Part shown: in pieces, positions 27,022-40,200 of the stretch
Position numbering within the stretch: position 1 is the stretch's first letter
Layout of the letters: each line of letters begins with the position of its first letter
Origin: Anisakis pegreffii
Taxonomy: Eukaryota; Nematoda; Chromadorea; Rhabditida; Anisakidae
Direction of reading: 5' to 3'
Assembly: GCA_035041965.1 (NCBI GenBank)
Contig: JAPYMA010000260.1
Span: 62,001 to 126,000, forward strand
Length of the DNA stretch: 64,000 nucleotides
Made by a program: the position numbers and the translations under genes
The notes under the pieces: model-generated
Database searches by the model: none
What the model was told of the DNA's origin: nothing
The model's input: only the letters and a program-made list of their open reading frames with translations

Positions 27022-30000
27022 CTGAAATGGAAACACTGGGTCAAAGGAGGCGAATATAATGAAAAAGAAGGTTACAATGCAATAATAAAGCAGATGATAT
27101 GCATATGAAACAAATAACAATCAAGAGGTCACATATGAATTTAGAACATATAACAATCAACAGGTTACATATGAATTTCTAAATTACTCGATTATGTTCA
27201 ATGAAAAAAGGAATGCACGTCGTACCGTAGCAGAACTCCAAGCGATCTTTTTCAACGGTACATCAACGCTTCGTTGCGCTTTCCTCTTCAAATACTCCGG
27301 TATTTCAGGAGTTGCTGGTGCTGATTTAGACATACCAAGAGGAGGCGGCGGTGGAGGGCCCTTCATGCCGGGAAGTGGCGGAGGGGGTGGCGGTGCTGGC
27401 GGACCACCGCCTATTCGCAAACTTCCTGCAAAAACAAAAAAACATAAGTGATTATTTGATTGATTACGAACAGAAGGTAGCGAACCGAGAGAAACGAAAA
27501 AAAACTCGAAATCTCCCTACCTGGTGGAGGTGGTGGGGGTGGAGGCGGTGGAGGACCGCCACCGCCTCGACCCATTCCTGGTGGAGGTGGTGGAGCCGGT
27601 GGACCACCGGTTACTTTCGGTAGACCAGGCGGAGGGGGTGGTGGTGGTGGGCCTCGTGGACCACCAGTAACTGGTGGTAATCCAGCAGAAGGCGGCGGTG
27701 GAGCACCGGTAACCGGAATTAATGAAGGACTGGCGGGAGCAGTGTCGACAATGAGACTCGGCGCGGGTAGTTTGCCGGATGTCGGTGGAGGAATCGGTGC
27801 CTTTGGATCATTAATCTGAAATTGTTACATCAATGACGAACTCAATTCAGAACGAGAAAATCGCTGGAATTATCCGAAATTAACGACACAAATCAGCGCC
27901 CTTAAAACTGTAATAATGTAAACGAGAAAAGTGTGAACAATATGAGGGTGTTCCAAAACGGTAATGTTGAGCAATATTTTAGGAAATTAGCGAAAAATCA
28001 TTCTGAGTCATATGTATAGAGTGGACACTGTAGTGTCACACAAGAATTCCTACCCGAAATCAATTTATGGAAAAATTCATAAAAATTATTGGGAGTATAC
28101 TGGAGAAACAATTGAACAGAATGAATAAGAAGAAATTCCCACATGTTTTCTCAGTTTTGCAGCTTCGTCAGCGAATTCCTCCATTTTCTTATAGTATTGA
28201 CTTTGTTTCGCTAACGCTTCATTCTTTGCTTGTGTGGCTGCTTCGATTCGCCGATTGAACTGTTTCTGGATATCGTTGTCATCGTATGTATCTGAAATTT
28301 GACATGATTATTCAAGAGTTGATGAGAACACAACACTGTTCATGACAAAACTCTCCGTTTTGATAAGAACAATTCAAATCGTATTTTTTACTAATTTCAA
28401 TATCTTGCAACTGGTTAATCTATAGCGAAATGATATGTCGCTAGTGAGAATGACCACTAATCAAATCAACTTAAGTGCCAACCACCGAAACAGTTCTTCT
28501 TCGAGCATGAGTATTCGCAACAGTTACGACTTTGAGTAATATCCTCATAATAACTAACCGACTATTTGGCAAACGTCCTGTGTGAATTCAAATTTCCCTC
28601 GAAAGTCCGGATCAACGCATGTTTTCGGCAGAACGATTTCCGATATACAGTTTTCAATCAGACGGAAGTAGTTGGGTCTGCAAATGCATCAGATGCAAAC
28701 CATCACTTTAGCTCAACGTTATAAGAGTAATCAAATCGGTTGTTTTCATTCACCCACAGCACTGAGGAGAATTTCGACATTCTCAAAAACGTACAGCTAA
28801 TCACAAATTGTTCGCTCACAACAGTTACAAGTACCACAAAAATCGAATGCTTCACAACTGCAGTCCTTTCGGGCAGCTTAAGAAAACAACAAGATGATTA
28901 ATAAATGACGCAACAACGAATGGAAGCCTACCGAACAACGATATCGTCAGGTATGAGCAGAAGGTGTTGTAGAATACTCAAAAAGGAGTTTTCAGCTTTT
29001 GTGCCTTTAATACTGGCCATCAACAGTGTTATGCAATCGTTTGGACTGTCATAGTCAGTTTTTCTGCAATATCACCTTTACATCACTGTTGATTTTAAAT
29101 CTTTACGGTGTTTTTTTAATTGTTGAGTCATCCACTGGTCTATCGCATGAACTAATATAACATAATGAAATGAAAACATTCCAATGCAACGATATTATCA
29201 GGAAAACCAATCATTCCAATAATATCGCAGGGTAATTTAATTCTCCAAAAGAATCATTCAAACCAGCCAACTAACATTTGTTCAAATCTGTCAACGAGTT
29301 CCGCAAAATCTGCTTCTTTGTTATGACAGAACGTATCGTATTGAGCTTTGATTGATTCGGCTGTACAATGTTCGAGGAACTGAAATAATTTCTTTTTTCG
29401 TGATCACTTCTTGTTCCCTTCGCTAATAACAAACAAAATGCTTACTCGCTTTCAAGAAAAAACGCTTCAGCCGAAACGTTGAACATATGATTCAGGATTA
29501 TTTCTGAAGGAAACATAAAATCCGCACGAATTTTAACAACTATCACGTAAAGACTGAAAAGCTCAAATGGGTACTCTTAAATGAGCGAATACGGAATATC
29601 AATCGCCATCTTACATCAACGCACTGGTACATTCCAGCTCGCATGAATTCGCTTCTCCAGTGCATTCGCATTTGCCAGGCTTCTTCAGCGGCCGCCTTAC
29701 CCTCATCAGTTGACACATCATCTGGATCTCGAACATCCAAGATTATATTCACTAACATTAACGCTTTCTTCTGAAAATCGTTTACTCACATAAGTTGTTC
29801 ATATCAACAATTAACATTCAATGAACATGAATGGTTACAGCAGATTATTTATTATGTCTTAAACGTGAAATTCTCCTTGAAAGCAAACCAAAAATTAACT
29901 TCATGAAATCAAGCTGATGTCAATTGAGTCAGCTTATCGATAACAGAGGCACCTATGAAGATTTCAGATTACTAGAATATTCACCGCTCCGGGTTGATGA

Positions 30001-33000
30001 AAGCTCGTAGATCAGTGGCACGAGAACATCCAAAATCGCTTGCAAATGCATTGCATAATATCGATATGGATTTCAACTCATGCTTATATTCAAGACACCA
30101 TTCGAGTCTTAAACGGTGATGCTTAAATATCTCAAACAAGGAATTGCAAAAAATTTTTTAAAATCACTAACCACAACATCCAATCGATTTGTCTTTTTCA
30201 AACAACTAACAATACACCAGAATCGTTCACATTTCATATTCCTTCCCTCCTTTGATAGTTCCTCCAATAATATATCACGTCTAAAACCAAATCTTTTACT
30301 AGCAAAAGTGTTTAAAGTTGCAGCTTGTGAACTTTTCACAATAAGATATTTTTTTTGAACTGTAAGATATCATTCATGTAGTGTCCCTAAGAAGTATGCT
30401 GCTCAGTACGAGAAGGCCATCGACAATTTTTTAATTCGACAACCCATTTCATGACGGTGTGCTATCGAAACGAAATTGTATCAGGTCAAAAAACAATGTC
30501 ATCAGTTTTATCAGTTTCTAACAGAGTACTTCCATAAAGAAGCATAAAAACTCGATTGCATAGAATAAAAATAAACAAAAAATCAAAAACAAACCCTTGT
30601 AATTCAAACTGATCATCGTTAATAAAAGCAACAACTGTTAATAAATTGAGCGTTTCAAATCTCAGCGAATACCAACAGTCCAACGTTGGCTTACAGGCAG
30701 CCACAGATAAGGCACCGACCAAACATTTGAACATTTTCGAATCCCGTTTAAAACACAAATACATGCCGGGCTGAAAGAGAGTGTCAGCATTACTGTTATC
30801 ATCAGTTGTTTCTAACATCATTATCATCATGAAATAATTGCTATGAAAGAATTTCATAAACTAACCCAAGTGTTAACAATCGATTTAAGGCACTTCATAC
30901 TATCGTACAGCAATATCGCGCCCTCTTCATCCCGTTCTGGGCAATCTGTTTGCCTCAGCATGCTCATCAAATTTTCCATTATCCGAAACAGCAACTGGAT
31001 ACCGCCTTTATCACCGAACTGAAAAACAACAAACAAACGAATGATGATGAGTTCCACAGAATGAAAATGCGAAATGAGGAAATTGAAACAGCAATTGCTA
31101 ATTGTAAGGATTTGATTACAGCTCAAATAGGGCTGTTTTGAGAAGCGCTCCCCTAATGAAACTTGGGCTTTTTGCATATCGAATCTGTTCTCGAAAATTT
31201 CACCGAAGTTAACATAACAGAATTTCAACGGAATTCAAATGCACATGTTCAAATTGAAGGCATTCATGTTCCAATTGTCTGTTCTAAATTGTCACCTCCT
31301 AAGTCAAATATATCACAAATGTATCGGGCGAGAAAGGGTGAACATTGTGTTCTGTTGAGCTTTTGACATGTTGTTATGGATGAAAGTCAAATTACATCGT
31401 ATAATAAATTATAAGAGAATGAGATGACCTCTTTAATGTAATTAACTTTTTGCACGCTTAAATGAACTTTGAGATCTTTAAGTAAATCCTTCAGCATACT
31501 CATGTGTCCTTCACCGGCTTGAAGCGCTCGTTCCATTCGATTCACAAAATCATTGGGCGACTGAAACGGACACATCTTTTGTTGCGAATAAAAAATACAT
31601 TCTACATTGCTGGCTTAGTGAAAGCAAGCCGGGAATACGTCAGTCTTCGCAATCATCATTCATCCATCTTAAGCAAATTGAACCATTATTCTGATACGAC
31701 ACATCAGAATAAAAACTGAACAATTCACATTATAAGAACACGAAAATAATTTGTTCCGATTAGATACTTCCATTTAAAAGTATCAATTTAATTTCCCCCA
31801 CAACTCTATCGCATCATTGAAGGTGACTTTCAAAGGATGTTATTGAATTATTGAAATCCGAATAAAAACGAGCGAGATGCCATAAAGGATGCACGAGTTG
31901 GAATCAAATCAAATCAAAATGTTACTAGACATTATCGAATATGCCACACATGTCTGAATGTAATTTTCAGCTACAGAAACGACGAAAAAAGATTTACTTT
32001 CGAAGAATCACAACCGGGCATATTGAGTCGTTGTGATTGCGCGACCATTTGTCTCTTCTTAGCAATGTCACGATCGGCCACGAGCGCTTCCAGTTTTTCA
32101 CCTTTTATATTCATTTGTTTCTGCAATTTGCGAGCAATTTTTCCTAAACGATTTCTGAAAGATAAAGCGGTGCAGAAACTGTAAATGTGAATGGAAGAAA
32201 TGCAGTGAAAATACCAGAAGTTCACGGAACGCATCGTTGACTTGCTCGTCGGTCATCCGGCCAACCGGCTCTTGATCCAAAGAAGTAGTCGATGATCGAC
32301 TGTAAAGTGACTGGCTTGCGCATGACGGTTCCTATAAATGCAGATTTATTACGGTTCTCCTTGACGATTTTGCAGCGGCTTTAATGTGTTCTAATGCAAA
32401 CACAAATTGTTTGGGAGATATACAATGCGATATTTGCAGTTTAGTCTTCACATTCCTTACAACACAACATTCCACGATAGAATTTAGACAATCGCAGAGT
32501 AGCCAACTCACGAGTACAGTAACGCTGTAAGGAGTTCATGTGAAATGCGTTAATTCTATGTCAACCGAGCAAATTTGTTCCGAATCGCCTCAGAATGAGC
32601 CACTTCAGCGTAAACATGCACATACACATCAAACACAAGAACTCAAGCACCAGTAACCGAACATCATATGATCTGCCCAAATTCATTTCTTAAAATCAAT
32701 CGAAATCAAACGGAATCCATAAAGAGTACAGAAACTATTCGCCATCTCAAATCACACATTCAAAAAATTCAACAGTTGAGCAATACGATAGTTCTTACAT
32801 GAGTTGTTGGATGCTTCAGTTTGTAAAGGAACGCATCAGATAATTTTCCCATCGCATAATTACCCTTTCTACTCAATTGTGTTAACGCCAGTCGGCGATT
32901 CAAAAAATGCTGTGAACAACGATGATGAGGTGACGACGACACTTTACTACTGCTGCTGTTGCAATCATGCGGCGTGCTTCTGCTGCTGCTGCTGCTGCTA

Positions 33001-33554
33001 TCACGACGCATGAATCTCGGCGCTGGTATTGGTCTCAATAACAGCGACCAATCTTCATCACCACTTTCGACGTATTTCACAGCTTTGTCGAAATAACGCG
33101 ACAGATTTGCAAATGACGCTCGTTTGAAAACTGTACTCGTCGATTTACGATCCGATTTTGTTGATGACGACGTTGTTGAATAGGTGTTTTTTGGTTGATG
33201 TGATGGCTGTTGTGAGCCGGTTTCAGTGCTTTCTTCATCGTCAAACAACGAGAAATCCGAATCAAACGTATCGTCGTCGCCATCCTCATTGTCAGACGAA
33301 CCGTTGACTGATCGGACGGCATCCGACGTCGAATAATCTTCATCAGTTTTCGGCGAAGCAATGACCGCGCGCAGTGGTGATCTTGCATGCAGTTCTGATG
33401 GTGTGACGTAGGCAAATGCTGATGAGAAACCAACCGATTTTGAACGACGCCAAGGTGGCTTAGGTAAGTGACTGGATGGGGATTGAAGATAAGAACTTGA
33501 CGATGAATTCTCAGTGGAACCGTCCGGTTGCGATGCTTCTACCATCTCATCCAT
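23058..33554 (-). CDS. cyk-1: Diaphanous-type formin (CYK-1-like), short isoform
   Basis: Nucleates and elongates unbranched actin filaments under Rho control, in cytokinesis and cortical actin. Exons in transcript order: 33554-32799, 32331-32215, 32120-31998, 31560-31429, 31018-30866, 30770-30595, 30280-30172, 29770-29615, 29379-29276, 29063-28932, 28677-28559, 28291-28143, 27815-27521, 27425-27226, 27021-26915, 26708-26587, 26358-26171, 26005-25907, 25750-25595, 25378-25187, 25034-24924, 24683-24564, 24333-24186, 23560-23397, 23171-23058. They sum to 4242 bases, 1413 residues plus stop, with phase kept at every junction. Order: Ser-rich N-terminus, GBD/FH3, coiled coil, FH1, FH2, DAD-like end. 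The start ATG (33554) follows an in-frame TGA. DAAM and FMNL were considered; the GBD-FH3 linker and FH2 fit Diaphanous best. Confidence 0.93.
27226..27815 (-). other. cyk-1: Formin FH1 polyproline region (two exons)
   Basis: Exons 27815-27521 and 27425-27226. Proline runs of 4 to 12 residues, broken by glycine and by repeated PVTGG or KVTGG spacers, are the profilin-actin docking tracks. The second exon ends PEIPEYLKRKAQRSVDVPLK followed by KIAW, which begins FH2 with its conserved tryptophan. Plus-strand open frames full of glycine across this interval are antisense shadows. Confidence 0.92.
28143..32331 (-). other. cyk-1: Formin GTPase-binding, FH3/DID and coiled-coil region
   Basis: MTDEQVNDAFRELL followed by MNIKGEKLEALVADRDIAKK and RQMVAQ matches the Diaphanous GBD start. 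Then come PNDFVNRMERAL, KGGIQLLFRIMENLMSML, CLKSIVNTW, ETLNLLTVVAFINDDQFEL, ALMLVNIILDVRDPDD, HWRSEFMRAGMYQCVD, EAENSF-type SILQHLLLIPDD and ENCISEIVLPKTCVDPDF, the armadillo-like DID and dimerisation helices. Exon 28291-28143 (AKNEALAKQSQYYKKMEEFA) is a coiled coil before FH1. In the family, Rho-GTP binding here frees the C-terminal DAD. The DID has an acidic insert (DVRDPDDVSTDEGKAAAEE) relative to vertebrate mDia. Confidence 0.9.
32799..33554 (-). other. cyk-1: Formin short-isoform first coding exon, Ser/Asp-rich
   Basis: 252 codons starting MDEMVEASQPDGS, rich in serine with acidic stretches (EDGDDDTFDSDFSLFDDEES) and a serine run coded by AGC/AGT repeats (plus-strand ctgctgctg near 32950-33000). 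Probably disordered and phosphorylated. It ends with an atg-ag splice context (gtaaga donor) in phase 0, as do the alternative 5' exons, so exon 32331-32215 can follow either. The promoter was not identified. Confidence 0.85.
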
Positions 33555-34296
33555 GAAGGAACAGGACGCTCTTAATCGCCAACGGATTCAGCTGTCATGC
33601 AATTGAACGGTAACAGGGATGGATGGTAGTCGTGTGAGCGAATGACTCAGAAACTTGCAAATTTGCGTAAAGAGATATTCGAAACGTTCACACAGCAACA
33701 AGCTCACTGACTGATCAATGAGCACACCACTTAACACTGATGCTATGACTTAAATGGAACAATTCAAGCAAAACTATCGATCAACAGAAATATTAATAAC
33801 TTGAATAGCGTCACGGTGAATGAATGGTGCTCAATGGAATTTTGCAGACCATAAATCAGCTAGTGCATAAAGAACAAACGAAAGAATGTTTAGTAAAATC
33901 CAGAATTCAGATGCATTCAATGAAAGAATGGTGCGAACTACATATTGCAATAGTTGCCAAAAGAAAGAATACATGATATGATAACAATACTGATTATTTA
34001 TACCAACAACAATAACAATTCATGGAATGTATTCAATAAACAAACACATCTCCTGCATGTTGCCATATTTCAAATTCAATGAATTGAACAAACAGAGAAC
34101 ACTCCGAAAAACCAGTGTGCAGGATCGCTTAAGTGGTATTCAATTCCAAGAGATCCTTTTCAAGGATTCCTCGCAAAACATGCTTATAAGCTATAAAACT
34201 GATGTTTATGTGATGACGAGTGGGGATAATTTTTGCGTGTTTATGTGACGATAAGCTACGATAAATTAGAGAGGAAATGAAGCCAGAGGCACTCAC

Positions 34297-37200
34297 ATCA
34301 TCATATTCGTCAAACAGGCTAAAGTAGTTTCCCATCAGTTCAACATGCAAATTCTTGTCTTCAGATGTTTCGAAACTTGTAAAGCGAAACGGCTCACATC
34401 CGCAGATGATGAACAGAAAGAATGAGTCAAAATCAAATGTACCAATCCCAGAACGCAGCAAAAAGTATTAATCATCGCCGGGATGCGTGTCAGCAAAAAA
34501 TAAAACTAAAATCTCACCGTAAAATAACTACTGCTATCGTTCACTCGATGTGCGCCATCCTTATCGCGTCCTCGGCTCTTCACACTCTCTCGATCCTTCT
34601 CTTTGCCTCGTTTTGATCCGAACATCGAATCCAACTGCAAAAAAAAGAATGCAAACTAATTACTCACAACAGATCGGAAAAACCATTTTTTTCAATCTAA
34701 CTGAAAACGCACAATTCTCAACAAACTGAACATCTGAAAATTCCGTTCGTTGACTGATACTAAGAAAAAGGATGATTTCCATCCATGCAATGCGCTGAAT
34801 TTAAGCTCACAAAATTTTCAAACACAACTGATTATGAGGATTTGGGAAATTGCTCTTTTCAGTTGAAAACTCCAAGTAGTCGTCCACTTCTCATCAGACA
34901 AACACACGTGCATACCTAATCGCACAATTTTGATCATTAGGAGAGTCTTTTCCATAGGACACAATTCTCAACCCACTAATTTTCACAAAACGTCCACAAA
35001 GCAATTTCTCAAATGCTCACAAAAAATTTGGTCAGTTGAGAAATTTGCGACCATTTCTAATTCTACAAAAGAATACAAACGTTCCAGTCGCAACAATGAT
35101 AAAACTCACAATCAGCATAACACTAACTAACAACAAAATCTCATTTCTTCAGATGACACTTATCATCAACACTAATCCCTGACCCGTTTGCGTCTTCTTG
35201 CAGAATGGACATATTTTCAGAAATGTTAACCAAACGAACCATACATACTACATATCATTGCATCCTCAACGGGATGAACAAAAATTCGATGAAATCGATA
35301 ACTCAGTGAATACTGCATTTTTTGAGGTATCTAGGTGCTCGGGGTACCTTTCCTTTGAGGTATTCATCCTCACACAGATTTCATCAGTTCAACGATGAAT
35401 CTCCAAAAGAAAAACTATCGAAACGCAGTCGCAATTGAAATGTCAACTCAATGTCCATATCAACATCACCCAATTGGGAATCGAACCGATGCGTCTATCA
35501 TTAAACCACTAAACATACTACTACTACAAGTGATCAACGAATATCGCTGATGATCACGAAACAAACCGAGTGATAGGTGATAAGAGGTGTTCGCCAGGGA
35601 ATGGGGTTCCTCACCCCCCCGGCCGAAAAGTTGCACCCCGACGAACACTAGTGAAAATGATTTTCTATAATAGCAGTAACTGTCAACATTTGTTCGTTTC
35701 CAGCAAAATGCAAGTTCGACTGCGATACGAAACAACAACAACTCTTCACCGAATGGGCAATCAATCAACGCGCACTTTGATGCAGCTAATTCAATGAATG
35801 AATTCATTATTCGCGTACGCCAAAAACGGGTTTTTAATTTTGATTGTAAAGCGATTGGATAGATGAGATCAGCAAAAAAGTTCGGTGTTGTTGTCGTTGA
35901 ATTGCGACGCAGCTTGGTGGATGCATGGCTATTGTTGAGTGATGAAGTCGGTAAACGATTACGCTAAGTTTACGATAGGTCGTAAAAGTGAAGAAATGCG
36001 AACTCTTTCCAATCGCATAATTTGTTCGCAATTAAGAAAACGGACTTCATTACAAATACGAAGCAAGCAACTGATTTGATGATGTCCGATTCCGAAATTC
36101 TGCTCGCTCTTCGTATAGTTTCAGACGATCTGAATGATGACTCTTATGAATGATGAATAAAAATACATTGCTAAAAGCGGCATTGCTGATCTTAAAAAGT
36201 ATCAGACGAAGAGAGTTGGGATGAATTAATATTCGCATAGAAGATATTTTCAAATTATTATTCATGAAATACACCACCAATTATATCATTCAAAAACACT
36301 AATTTAGATATAATGGAAGCATTCATAAACGATAAAGTTCGGACGGATTTTCGATCAAACAACTTGAAAATCAGCTGATTAATCTGCGATTCTGTGTGCT
36401 TTATTTATTTCTAACAATGTGGAATGCGCATATCTTAGCAATTGTTGGAAAATTTTGGAAACTTAAATTCCGGACAGAAGCGATCACAATTAACAGAACG
36501 GAAACAAACAGAACAGGAAAACAGAAAAAAAGCGAAGAAAAAAGAAGAGAAAGAATTCAGAGCACATCTTCATGCGCCCCCATCGAACCGAGGTAATATA
36601 CGATGAAGTGAGTCCACTCAATGAAATTCTTAATTGCACAACAATGAATTCATCAGATTCGTTTCTTTTTCTTCGATGAACGATTACTACGATAACCACA
36701 ATGAAATTGTTTTTTCAAAAAATTGTATTCACATCCGAACAAGTTATTAACTTTTAAAAACAAAGAAAAACGAAACTTTTTCTAATGCTGAAAATAACAC
36801 GCTCGCAAACAAAAGTGCACATATCACATCTCACTGAAAATCTCTCCACCCCCCAGCCCTCCCCTTCGTCCTCAGCAATTTTTCGCTTCGCTTCAAAAAA
36901 CAAAAAAAAAACGAAAACAAAATTCCGGTGCCTATGCCTTTAATTAGCACTCTTCTCAAAGTAAGGAAGATGACATTTTTTGGAGATGATCACAATTATT
37001 CACCATGCCTGACAACGATCGACGCATTATAGCAACGAAAACTCGAAATGATACCAACAGAACTGTGCACAAATCGAGCAATTAAGAACAACAACGCTTA
37101 ACTCAATAAGTTACGCAACTGCTTGATGAAGCACACAAAAATGCATATGGATGGATATGCATATGAAAACAACTGACAATATTAATGAGTATTCAAATAA

Positions 37201-40200
37201 TGAACATTAATAATTAGAATGAACACTAGCAGTGATGATGATTAATGAATGCAATATGAAAAACATTAAAATTTGCTGAACATAGCAACTTACTTGTTTG
37301 TGAACAACTGGGATGTTGCTTGACAAAGCGCTCAGATGCATTCTCCTGTCAGTGACAAAATTTTAGAATAATATTAATTTTGCACACGCATGATTGAACT
37401 GATAGAAATTGGCGTGGGATGATGGCATGAAAAATTGTGCTCAAAACAAGCGCTATTACGTGAACGAGATAAAGACGAGCTGAACGATGCAATAGCTATC
37501 AAAACTTATCAGTGACTTCATAAAAATCATAATCAAGCTAGAGTATTGGTCATATTTAATTAGTCATATTTATTGGTCATATTTAATCACAGCCAAATAT
37601 TACGGAATGCTTATGTAAATTAATTAAAATCGATACTAAAAATATCAGGATTGACCATTTTACAGAGTATGGCTCCGTTTTGGTATTAACATGTTTTAGA
37701 TTGCCGAATATGCCCCACTAAAGGTGTTTTATATGTAATCGCAATCAACTATTCATTGCCCGTTGATGGGAATCACTCACAATCACAAAACTCTGGTCCT
37801 AATTATGAACAGAAAACATTGAATTGAGATGCGTAGCTTTTCTTCTGCACGAAATCACCAACGACGAAGAATGTAGTTCCATCGGATGTTGTAAATTACG
37901 ATAATTTTGTTTGAATGTTGTGAACAGAGACAATTTCGTTAGACTAACGAAAGAATATTCAACTTTCCGAAAATTTTTACAATCACTTTTACACACGTCA
38001 ACATCTGATGAAATCGTTAAAAACGACAATTTGCTACGCAATCAATGAATGTTTAATTAGTCATATTTATTGGTCATATTTAATCACAGCCAAATATTAC
38101 GAAACGTTTATGTAAATTAATTAAAATCGCTACGAAATTGTCTCTGTTCACAACATTCAAACTCACAATGTGCAAGAAATAAACTGATTAGTATGATGGC
38201 TTCATGTCAAGCTCCTTATGCTCAAGAAACCCCTTCTCAGACTCATTCATTGTTCCGCAATAAATGCTCTGGATAACACAACTACAAAACAAAATTCGCA
38301 ATTATCGTATCAACGAGCTGTCAGATTGTCTCTCGATGATTTATGACTTCAAATAAAAGATATTTTACAGCAGTTTCCAAAATTTTTGTAACAAAACATG
38401 AATTATTTAATTGGCATATGGAAAAAGTAAAGTTGCGAAGATGACAACGATACGTGTGCTCTTCGACAGACGAAAATTTGCAACTGACATCGATTCATTT
38501 GGAAAATTTTTAAATTATTAGACGCTGAACTTTTTAGTGAGTTCAGTGAGAAATCCGCTATTTAATATATGAAACACGGAGCAGACGACTGTGGAAAGCA
38601 GATGATGACTTCAGATGAGAAGGAAGCTACTGGTAAACTTTACACTCTTAAGCAGTAAAGCTTAATTTGTAGGCGAGCATTAAAAATAAATGAGCAAATG
38701 AATATTTTGAAAAAAGAACCGATAACATTCAAGACTGAAACAAAAGACTTTTACAATGAATCACCGATGAAAGGTAAACAATAACGATGAAAAATGAAAA
38801 TAAAATCTGAAATTAAGTGCCCATCAAACGAAACTGAATCAATTATGTGAGATTGGGGAGCAGTGTTCGAAGAGCGAATGATATTTGCAGTAGTAGCAAA
38901 AAAAATGAAAGTGATCAATTCAGATGATATGAGATGATTAAAAACAATACAATACGAAGACTGAACACTCGAAATTGCATCATAAATATATGATCTCTCA
39001 AACAAAAACGGTCTGTTCATTCCACTACTGTTCGCTTCTTCGAAAAGTTTCATAATTTCTTCACACAAAACCTTACGACGGTCACATCTCATTTTTCAGT
39101 TAGCACTCGAATTATTGTAATTAATTAAATGTGCTGCCATATTCTCGCGAACAGAGTGTTTTCTGTTGTAATGATTACAATTTCGAAATATGATAACCGT
39201 GATTTTTTTTGAATGTATTTTGCATAATATTATGCTTAAGAATTGAGAAGGCTCGGAGATACTTTCTTTTCCACTCATATGAATCAATTCTTAGACATTA
39301 TAATGAACCATTAACTGAAATGTGTCAATCAGTAAAAAAAGAATAGATGATCGTTTTTTCTGGATTATATCGTGAATTTATATTTACAGACTGATTCGTT
39401 CAGATTCAACTAGTTTAGCAAACGACTTATTTGATTACACTGCCGCAATACTACGGATTAAAAGACGATACAGTCCAGAAATACAAATATTGATGCTGCC
39501 ATGAGGAGTGATTAGTCCTTCGTGTCACTGATAATTCCAGACTGACACCTCCCCAAGCCGATTCCAGCACAATCCATGCAATAACCCTATGTCTTACAAT
39601 ATTACAGTGAACGGCACGAAACTAACTTAAATTAAGATGCGGTCATTTTCAACGTTCATGTTTTGCATTTCAACGTTCATCGAATGTTCATGCATTCGAT
39701 TTGTCTTAACATTCCCATTTTGATCATTCAATCAACGATCCTTATTTACTAATAATATAGTGAACGATATTCCTTAATGAGTGTGAATGCATGATAAATA
39801 AGAACACGCAAAATTCGCTATCAAAAATTATGTGTCGTAAAGTCAACGATATTATAAAGATTTCACCAATACCCTTTAATTAACCACGCAATCGTATTTC
39901 GTGATATGTCGCAGAAATGAATGCCTATTATTGGAAATTCAATACGCTTTCTTAAATTCGAAACTTATAGCTGATGTTTAATTATACGAGACTATCATAT
40001 AATAAGATTGGCATTGTGAGCTGTCCATCAAATATGCACCAAAAAATATGAACAAGAAAAAACAAATATTGGACGATGCAAAATGACAAAACACATTTCA
40101 TGACCGAACCGAATGGTGTTCAGTGATGAAAATAAATTTGAATGTTGTGCAGATGCCTTGCCATGACAATACTCATTTGAAAATCCATTATGATCTATTA

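Noticed and set aside
27194..27623. Gly-rich plus-strand open frames
   Set aside because: Antisense shadows of the formin FH1 polyproline exons.
29990..30060. Possible formin exon reading ILDVLVPLIYELSSTRS
   Set aside because: Its phase does not fit either neighbour, and the flanking exons join cleanly without it.
35590..35640. gaatggggttcctcacccc as a possible hAT end
   Set aside because: Only a short partial resemblance; no partner end or target duplication found.
35466..35807. 113-codon minus-strand frame and a gttcgattcccaat word resembling a tRNA T-arm
   Set aside because: No matching acceptor, D or anticodon stems could be built around the T-arm-like word, and the protein frame has no recognisable content.
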